Below the pieces are notes generated by a model. That model saw only the letters and a list, made by a program, of their open reading frames with translations. It did no database searches and had not been told where the DNA came from. 64,000 nucleotides of DNA from Xanthostigma xanthostigma. Taxonomy: Eukaryota; Arthropoda; Insecta; Raphidioptera; Raphidiidae. Positions 56,721 through 64,000 of the stretch are shown here, piece after piece. The DNA is taken from NCBI GenBank assembly GCA_963575645.1, contig OY754470.1:434001-498000 (forward strand), in the 5' to 3' direction. Position 1 is the first letter of the stretch, and every line of letters starts with the position of its first letter. The translations under genes were made by a program, and so were the position numbers.

Positions 56721-56901
56721 CGCCGACGGGAACTTCGAGGTGACGTTGGCAACGAAAGCAACACTCAACTACACCGGCCGAGTGGAATGGAAGCCGCCGG
56801 CCATATACAAATCGTCGTGCGAAATCGACGTCGAGTATTTTCCGTTCGACGAACAGACCTGCGTCATGAAGTTCGGCTCGTGGACTTATGACGGATTTCA
56901 G
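56721..56901 (+). CDS. nAChRalpha4: nAChR alpha-like subunit, internal exon (exon 5 of the family), Cys-loop
   Basis: Third visible exon, 181 bp: one nucleotide completing the previous codon plus 60 codons, from [15 protein letters not shown] to GSWTYDGFQ. It carries the signature Cys-loop, with two cysteines separated by exactly 13 residues ([15 protein letters not shown]), then FGSWTYDG with the loop B tryptophan that contacts acetylcholine. NYT at residues 16-18 of the exon is a possible N-glycosylation sequon. The acceptor is a long pyrimidine tract ending in gcag at 56720; the donor is gtaaat at 56902. The vicinal-cysteine motif that would prove an alpha subunit, and the four membrane segments, lie in later exons outside the window. 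No stop or frameshift is present, so the gene looks functional here. Confidence 0.95.
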
Positions 56902-56992
56902 GTAAATTTAGAATTGAGCGCACAATCCGCTTAGCCACGTGAAGAAACGCCAGAATAAAAAACAGTTGTGTGGTTTTAAGAAACCACGACGC

Positions 56993-57318
56993 AAGTGAAA
57001 CTTTTATTGGATTGTAGGCGTTGGATTGTAGACACTTATCCATCACGATTAATTATAAACAACAATATTCACATGAATACACGAATAAAGACATGTAAAC
57101 ACTGTGCAGCACTTGCCCGCATGACAGACTGACTATGTGTTATACATACTACACGGTCAGCTGATGCTAACCATGGGCGCCGCCATATTGGCCTTGGCTG
57201 CTCTACCGAGCGCCTACTCCGAACGCCTTTCACTTTACCCCTACTCCGCGGCCGCCTGTAATGCGACATGCAACAGACGGCCAGAAAAATTCGGGGCGAT
57301 AGAATAAAAGTTTCACTT
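56993..57318 (+). mobile_element. TIR family K, copy 1
   Basis: Ends AAGTGAAACTTTTATT / AATAAAAGTTTCACTT. The interior is GC-rich (ATGGGCGCCGCCATATTGGC). A hairpin GTGGTTTTAAGAAACCAC lies just outside the left end. It starts only about 90 bp after receptor exon 5. Confidence 0.87.
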
Positions 57319-57820
57319 TAAAAATCGACGTCACTTCACAAAACTGCACTGTTCCGGGAGGCGGGGCTTTTTTTCGCACCGTACTGTCGTTGGATTATAA
57401 TGTTTTCTGTCGAAAGCCGATGCTTTGTAACTCAAATGTAGACGCGGATGATCCAGATTATGGAGGGTAGCGGTAAGGAGAACCATCTTATATGGGGGTA
57501 AAATCGGAAAGCGTCAAATAACAGTTCAAAAAGTGGCCAGAATGGCGCTAGTGTAGAAAAAGTGTTTAATGCAAACTTAGCAGCTGTAGACCAAGTGAAG
57601 TGTGCTGAAAGGAAATATTTAATATTTTTGGCGACTAGAGTAGTTTATATATTGTTCACAGTAAATGAAACCTCAATCACTTACAGTAGTCAAACATTAT
57701 TTGGTAAATATCATCAGAGAGAAATTGACATTCTTCTTACGGTGGCGCCATCTTAATTTCACATTGTTCTCCTTAGCCTCTACCCTCCATAATGCAGACG
57801 TTGAGCATCTATAATCATCT

Positions 57821-57824
<4 letters not shown>

Positions 57825-57877
<53 letters not shown>

Positions 57878-57898
57878 CTCTCTATCTCTCTCTCTCTC
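57825..57898 (+). repeat. CT microsatellite
   Basis: About 74 nt of nearly pure (CT)n. An Arg/Glu ORF on the other strand is its translation. Confidence 0.95.
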
Positions 57899-57949
57899 AA
57901 TGTTTCATTAATAAACCATGAGAAAGATTTTTATTTACTGTAATATTAT

Positions 57950-58744
57950 TAAATGGCTAATAATAATCATTACGATGAGAGTCCAGTTACAGCATATTTT
58001 TTCACTGAATTAGTGAAAGCATAACAATATTAAACGATTATCGTCATAATATTTTTTGACGTGATAACGTCTTATAAATTGATGAATCACCAATCTTATA
58101 AATTGATAAAACACCGGCTGCATGTTCGAAAAAGTGTAACGTTCGTAACGCGTAACGTTCCCCCTGACCCTGTGCGTGCTTTTTGCTAATTTCTCGCTCA
58201 ATTTAAATCAGATCGGTTTGAAACCAGTCTTAAACGAAAGAGGAGAACATTTTACATAGATTTCGTATAACAGAATTTGCCTAAACAGTTTTTTTATACA
58301 AATTTATATAGAAAAATAGCTGTATAAATGCAACATGAAAACGGCTGCATTTCTAATGTTTAATTCAATTTTTTGACATTAGTATTTTGTGAAATGCAAC
58401 GCCTTCTAAGTTAAGTATTGGAATAACTAATTATTATTAAAACATAATACTTTGACAGTTGCAAACGTCACTTTTGACATTTCTTATCATTCCGACACCA
58501 AGGATAAGCGGATTGAAACCAAATTTTGGGAGGTTTAGGTTATGTATTACGGAATACGTTATCACGTAAAACTATCGTCCGTAAACCGACTTTACAGACA
58601 ACCAATTTTTTTTTCTTATATATAAGCCTTCTAAAAAAATATCAGGACAATAATCGTTTAATATTATTATGCTTTCACTAAGTCAGTGAAAAAATATGCT
58701 GTAACTGGACTCTAATCGTAATGATTATTATTATTAGCCATTCA
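57950..58744. mobile_element. palindromic element interrupted by repeat T copy 8
   Basis: Arms with landmarks AGTCCAGTTACAGCATATTT and AGTGAAAGCATAACAATATT on the left recur as reverse complement on the right. Without the T insertion it would be a short hairpin of about 230 bp. Confidence 0.8.
58056..58614 (+). repeat. repeat family T, copy 8, inside a palindromic element
   Basis: Same termini as the other copies. It is flanked on both sides by the arms of an inverted repeat (about 57950-58045 and 58640-58744), so it was inserted into that element. Confidence 0.85.
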
Positions 58745-59209
58745 ATGTCCCATGTTTTGAAAAACTCTCCCCTTAACTTAGTGTTTTTATTGCTTTCCTG
58801 AAATACTACCCGTTTTATCTAAAAAAAAATAATTTCCACGCGAATTTTCATTAAAATTTTCTATATAGAGCTTTGTCTATAATTTTTCAATTTATTTTTT
58901 TAACTGAATCGCAGTTCGAAAACTAATTGTAACACTATAATTGTGCCTCTCTATTTTTTGCGGAAATTAAAACTTAAACTAATCAACAACAGATTCGATT
59001 CTGATTTTCAATTTTCCAAATAGATTGCCGCACGCATGTCATTTTATTGGCTCCAGTAGACAATTTCGAACTGCATCGGTAATTTAATTTTTAGCGCGGA
59101 CAACTATAGAGTATATGAAAATACAGTACTGCCCGCATAAAGTGTTGCACTGAAACTCTTTGAGAAAATGCACTTTTGTTTTTGAGCCATGACGTCTTCG
59201 GTCATTTTT

Positions 59210-59819
59210 GAAGTGAAAACTTCTTTAGCGGCGTTGTACACTTTTTTTGTAACGGGTAAAAAATGTTAAACTCGCGTCAGGTTAGTAAGAACTGGGTGAG
59301 ACTCTCTAAGTGATAGTAATTGCCAGATACTTTTTATACAACGTTAGACATCTAGCGTTGAAATATCGTACATAGAAATGCAATCTATGATACAAACCAT
59401 TTTATTTTTTATACAACGTTAGACATCTAGCGTTGAAATATCGTACATAAAAATGCAATCTATGATACAAACAATTTTATTTTTTATACAACGTTAGACA
59501 TCTAGCGTTGAAATATTGTACATAAAATGCAATCTATGATACAAACCATTTTATTTTTTATACAACATTAGACATCTAGCGTTGAAATATCGTACATAGA
59601 AATGCAATCTATGATACAAACCATTTTATTTTTTATACAACGTTAGACATCTAGCGTTGAAATATCGTACATAGAAATGCAATCTATGATACAAACCATT
59701 TTATTTACAAGTGTTGCCAATAAATAAACAATGCTTCTAAATGCAAAAAATTAAGACGTTAATATTCAAGTTTTCACTTCTGCCGGCACTCCCGGAGTGC
59801 AACCCGTCTTTTTTTTTTT
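59210..59819 (+). mobile_element. TIR family S, copy 4, with 75-bp x 5 minisatellite
   Basis: Ends as in copy 1. About five units of 75 bp, each with ACGTTAGACATCTAGCGTTG and ATGCAATCTATGATACAAAC, at about 59330-59700. Confidence 0.88.
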
Positions 59820-60018
59820 AATAGCGGAGTTACAAACTGGCAACCACTCTTTTATCGTTTCTGTAAACGTAAGGGTAATGGTAATTTGTCTGTAATTTTT
59901 CATTAAATTATAGATTCATAATGCAGCAATGCTTGCTGTTGAAAACTATTAAAACCAATATACTCGTCCCTAAATAAAAGCAGGTAGTGCAAATGAAATT
60001 GCCTTCAGGTAATTTTCA

Positions 60019-60494
60019 ATGAAGCTTTTGTATACACGGTATAACAAAACAAGTGGACGCCATTTTAAAGGGTGGGGATTGCTGGCGCTAAAAGAACAAA
60101 CCAATGTCTGCAGAAAGATTTGCTGCCTAGAATATCTCTGCAACTATGCAGTACGGGCGTCGCGTCGCAACGAATTCCGTCCCGGACCACCAAATATCTC
60201 GTCGTCTCCGCAAGAGAAGCATTTAGTGTTCTGGGAAGGCATTTGCTGCTTCTACGCCCGCAGCAAATCTTTCTCCAGTCTTCCGCAATACTCGTTCAAG
60301 GCCATCGGGATGGTTTCATCAGGAAACCAAATATGCCTCGGCTGCAAATATTTGCTCGACACTGTAGCAGAAAAACTGATTGGTTAGATCTACAGAAAAG
60401 TCCCCAATGTCTATCTTCTAGGGTTCCCAAAGTATTTTTCAATTTGATAAAAAATAATGAGTATATTTGCGAAGCTATTTTAACATGGTATTAA
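60019..60494 (+). other. GC-richer open stretch, unrecognised
   Basis: Two overlapping frames stay open for 122 (60019-60387) and 140 (60072-60494) codons, and the minus strand is also rather open. Base composition is clearly richer in G+C than its surroundings. Neither protein resembles a family I know. CAGAAAGATTTGCTGC near 60110 and GCAGCAAATCTTTCT near 60262 form an inverted pair. It could be an old transposon or processed-gene fragment. No splice-site or start context decides a frame. Confidence 0.3.
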
Positions 60495-60744
60495 TCCTAA
60501 TCCAATTAAATATTGACATTTATTAAAAATACTCACAACAAAATAATTACGGTTTACTTGCTTGGCTAGACTTGCGAAGCTATTTTTACCGACATATATT
60601 ATAGCATTAATTCCTATCCAATTAAACATGTTATATCTTTAATAGGCAATCTACAAATTCGGGTAAAACCGGACCGGTTCGGTAGTTACCTATAACTATA
60701 TAAAGCGGTTGAGAATCGGACACAGGTTTATTAATATTATTTTT

Positions 60745-60990
60745 GAAGTGAAAACTTCTTTAGCGGCATTGTACACTTTTTTTTGTAATGGGTAAAAAAT
60801 GTTAAACTCGCGTCAAATCGAAAATTCGTAAGACGAAAACTTTTATTTATACAACGTTAGACATCTAGCGTTGAAATATCGTACATAAAAATGCAATCTA
60901 TGATACAAACCATTTTGATCGAAAATTCGTAAGACGTTAATATTCAAGTTTTCACTTCTGCAGGCACTCCCGGAGTGCAACCCGTCTTTT
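60745..60990 (+). mobile_element. TIR family S, copy 5
   Basis: Short version, mixing one ATTCGTAAGACG unit (as in copy 1) with one ACGTTAGACATCTAGCG unit (as in copies 2-4). Confidence 0.82.
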
Positions 60991-61496
60991 TTTTATTTTT
61001 TTAGCATCGCCGGTCACCAATTCAAGTATCCTAACATATTTTTTGTTACATCTGGTATATTTTAATTCTCATAAAATGATTTGACGTGAACGAAGTTACG
61101 TTGTTTTACGGCAAAAGTAATATCCTCGGTTCACGTCGCGACTGACACGGAGAGTGTTAATTGAAATCGCAAAAAAAAACTAATTCTACAAATCACGTTG
61201 AAACGCCATTAAGAAATACAATTTAACTATTTTGCACAGCGTTTTGAAATTAATCATACCGGTATAAAAACACGATGTTCTCTTTCGTGAATATAGATTT
61301 AAAATAGTGTCTAGATATTTGAAACATTATTTTTCTCTCAAACTAGGCAAGAGAAGAAACGTCCTTAGCGGATTTTAAGAATGATCAATTTATTTTTTTA
61401 TTTTTCCATATTTCATTGTCTTTAAATTGTTTTTTTTTCTAAGCATTTTTTACGAAATAAGGAAAACAATTGTGTGGTTTTAAGAAACCACGACGC

Positions 61497-61810
61497 AAGT
61501 GAAACTTTTATTGGATTGTAGACACTTATCCATCACGATTAATTATAAACATAACAATATTCACATGAATACACGAATAAAGACATGTAAACACTGTGCA
61601 GCACTTGCCCGCATGACAGACTGACTATGTGTTATACATACTACACGGTCAGCTGATGCTAACCATGGGCGCCGCCATATTGGCCTTGGCTGCTCTACCG
61701 AGCGCCTACTCCGAACACCTTCCACTTTACCCCTACTCCGCGGCCGCCTGTAATGCGACATGCAACAGACGGCCAGAAAAATTCGGGGCGATAGAATAAA
61801 AGTTTCACTT
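61497..61810 (+). mobile_element. TIR family K, copy 2
   Basis: Near-identical to copy 1, including the adjacent GTGGTTTTAAGAAACCAC. The 66-codon minus-strand ORF is repeated in all three copies simply because the DNA is. Confidence 0.87.
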
Positions 61811-62400
61811 TAAAAATTGTTTAAAATGGCTGATTTTGAACCGGTGACTTAACATTGTTGAATTTGTTTAATTTCAAGGACACTAAAGAGTGTAAAATTA
61901 AAATAATTTTAAGGAAATGAACTAACTTCAAAAAAGAAGTCGGAATGCTTTTAAAAATGATAAAATAAATTTTCCCTTCGCCTTAAAATCACCTTCCCTG
62001 ACCTACTTTCGGTGTGAAGTCGGCGTCAATAATTCACCGTAATAGAGAAATAATTGAAAGAAAGAAAGAATTGTAGATTATTGTAAAATCTATTATGTAT
62101 TGGTTTTTATTATCCATATTGATATTGTTTTGACAAAACCTTTTTATTTCTTTTGCTTTTTGCTATTGTGTTCTAAAACCTTTCTTTCACTCCAGTAAAC
62201 TTTCGTTCTATGAAGACCGTTTCATTAATATAAAATTAACGAAATAGAACCTCAGCCTAAAGGTAAGTTTATACAAGAATGAAAGTTTACTGGAGTGAAT
62301 AAATAAACATAAATATATACACCCACCCGTGAATAAAATATGATTCCTAACTTACGAAGTATTCTTGTTTCATCCGAACCAAAAGTTGAGCTTATTTTTA

Positions 62401-62713
62401 AAGTGAAACTTTTATTCTATCGCCCCGAATTTTTCTGGCCGTCTGTTGCATGTCGCATTACAGGCGGCCGCGGAGTAGGGGTAAAGTGAAAGGCGTTCGG
62501 AGTAGGCGCTCGGTAGAGCAGCCAAGGTCAATATGGCGGCGCCCACGGTTAGCATCAGCTGACCGTGTAGTATGTATAACACATAGTCAGTCTGTCATGC
62601 GGGCAAGTGCTGTACAGTGTTTACATGTTTTTATTCGTGTATTCATGTGAATATTGTTGTTTATAATTAATCGTGATGGATAAGTGTCTACAATCCAATA
62701 AAAGTTTCACTTG
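62401..62713 (-). mobile_element. TIR family K, copy 3 (reverse)
   Basis: Opposite orientation to copies 1 and 2, with the hairpin now on its right side. Few base differences. Confidence 0.87.
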
Positions 62714-63369
62714 CGTCGTGGTTTCTTAAAACCACAAACTGTTTTTTTTTTTATTCGGAGTGTCATTTCGTGTTAGTATGAGCCATCTGGATCAGAAAAG
62801 CGTGTTATTGGAAAATGTCGAAAATCAACTAAAAACGCGATTTTCCCATAGTATAAGCCTTAGTTATTTTGTGATTTTTTTAGGACAGTTTTGGATAACC
62901 TCTCGGATCCGATTCAAATTCGATAGACTTATGGAAAATGACATATCAAGCGATGATCAAAAACATTCTCAAATAAATGACGTCCTTTTTAATTAAAAAT
63001 GTGCATTCCTTAAAATATTACGTTCCTAAATTAAAACAAGTCCGTTGAAAATTTTATATTGCATCGCATATTATTCAATACATGCGCACATTATGTTTCG
63101 AATCATTTATGAAATGCATATATAGGAGAGAATAGCTGTGTAATTCAAAACCATCGAAGAATTTCATAATATTGAATTGTAGACTAGGTCATGTGTGACT
63201 ATACAAATTGAGCCATAATTCTTTTCTTTTTCTTATTAAAACTTGTAAACTACTGATTTAAGATGGCGTTACAATAAAACGGTATATCAAGATGGATTCA
63301 TTACTATTTAGAAGAAGAAGAAGAATTGTAGATTATAGAGTGTAGACGCTAAACAGATTACTTGAACGA

Positions 63370-63841
63370 CTAGCGTGACCTGTGCGAATTATTCTCACTA
63401 AATAAGTATAATAATTATCACTTTACAAAATTATTTTTTAAATATGATTGCAAGTATTCAATTCGTTTCTAATTTTGCACACTGCTTATAACGTTCTTCT
63501 TTTTGTTGTAAAAGAAATATTTTACTAAAATTATCACACAGAGGCGCAAGTAGCAAAAGCGTTGTTCAGCGTTGCCCGTCAGAGATGGCAGTATGCAGTA
63601 TTTACAATATGAAGGGTAAGATGACAGATCGAAGTGTTAACGTTACGCCGTCAGATGGTAGACGTTGTTCAGAGTTTAATTAATTTACAAAAACAATAGC
63701 AATAATAAATTTTTTAGTTGTCGATGTCAGTAGAGCAAGCAATTATCTGTAAAATGATATATAATTTATGTGGAGAAATTGTGTGGTTTTTTCTAAAAAG
63801 GGAGGCAAACATCTTAAACCTTAGCGTATTAATATATATGA
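63370..63841 (-). mobile_element. Helitron-like element, copy 5 (reverse)
   Basis: The + strand begins with CTAG read in reverse, then the hairpin gtgcgaattattctcac with one mismatch, and ends at ...CGTATTAATATATATGA. Same family as copy 1 in opposite orientation. Confidence 0.8.
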
Positions 63842-64000
63842 CTACTTACTATTTATGTAAAAATGCCGTGTTAAGTTAGACTACAAATACTCTTTTAGAT
63901 TTGCTTAAAGCCGTTGCTCACGAGTCTAGATTCCTTGCTTGCCTACTAGTTTTCTAGCGCTGGTTTTCTTGATTGGTTTTGTGTGCTCGCTTCACACGAG

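Larger units (their letters stand above)
56902..64000 (+). other. presumed receptor intron after exon 5 (runs off the window)
   Basis: Begins at the donor gtaaat. No following exon (expected to begin around VDLRH) was seen. It contains three copies of a 320-bp TIR family, a (CT)n tract, a nested palindrome, a 75-bp minisatellite in a TIR element and a reverse Helitron. 58750-59200, 61000-61470, 61820-62390 and 62720-63360 show no recognisable feature. Confidence 0.75.

Noticed and set aside
57697-57900. Arg/Glu-rich 67-codon ORF
   Set aside because: Translation of the (CT)n tract.

Overview
The window looks like gene-poor, AT-rich nuclear DNA from an insect. Lepidoptera is my best guess, from the style of the Helitrons, the tRNA-headed repeats and the many MITEs; this is inference. 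The only host gene I can support is a neuronal-type nicotinic acetylcholine receptor (nAChR) alpha-like subunit on the + strand. Three consecutive internal coding exons are visible, of 45, 110 and 181 bp (23613-23657, 46820-46929, 56721-56901). All have good splice sites and compatible phases, and they join into one reading frame. They encode the end of loop D, loop A (WRPD), the 13-residue Cys-loop and the loop B tryptophan region of the extracellular ligand-binding domain. The two complete introns are about 23.2 kb and 9.8 kb. Everything before 23613 and after 56901 is probably intron too; no further exons were recognised.

Nearly all the rest is mobile or repeated DNA. The largest element is a Ty3/Gypsy-type LTR retrotransposon (35192-40447, minus strand, antisense to the receptor) with almost identical LTRs, gag, and protease/RT/RNase H/integrase. 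It is probably very young. A slippery heptamer lies directly at the gag stop, and there is a second frame break between protease and RT. It sits inside an older repeat whose uninterrupted, inverted paralogue lies near 43.99-44.43 kb, which confirms a 4-bp target duplication.

Other elements: five copies of one short Helitron-like family and one copy of a second; three hAT MITEs with 8-bp target duplications; a TTAA-flanked MITE; two TA-flanked long-TIR mariner-like elements, one with a transposase remnant; a Penelope-like GIY-YIG endonuclease fragment inserted in a Helitron; an inverted-repeat element with hammerhead-like core boxes; LINE 3' fragments; six tRNA-like repeats; a very large hairpin at 5.3-5.9 kb; and several TIR families that carry their own minisatellites.

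Layout: 1-23.6 kb, presumed intron upstream of exon 3, with SINE-like, Helitron, hAT, mariner and piggyBac-like MITEs and LINE tails. 23.7-46.8 kb, intron with the LTR element. 46.9-56.7 kb, intron with palindromic, Penelope-like and Helitron insertions. 56.9-64 kb, presumed intron with three copies of a 320-bp TIR family and a minisatellite-bearing repeat. I found no new gene system. The interest lies in the nested insertions, the paired filled and empty sites, the ribozyme-like motifs and the shared terminal motif of several repeat families.
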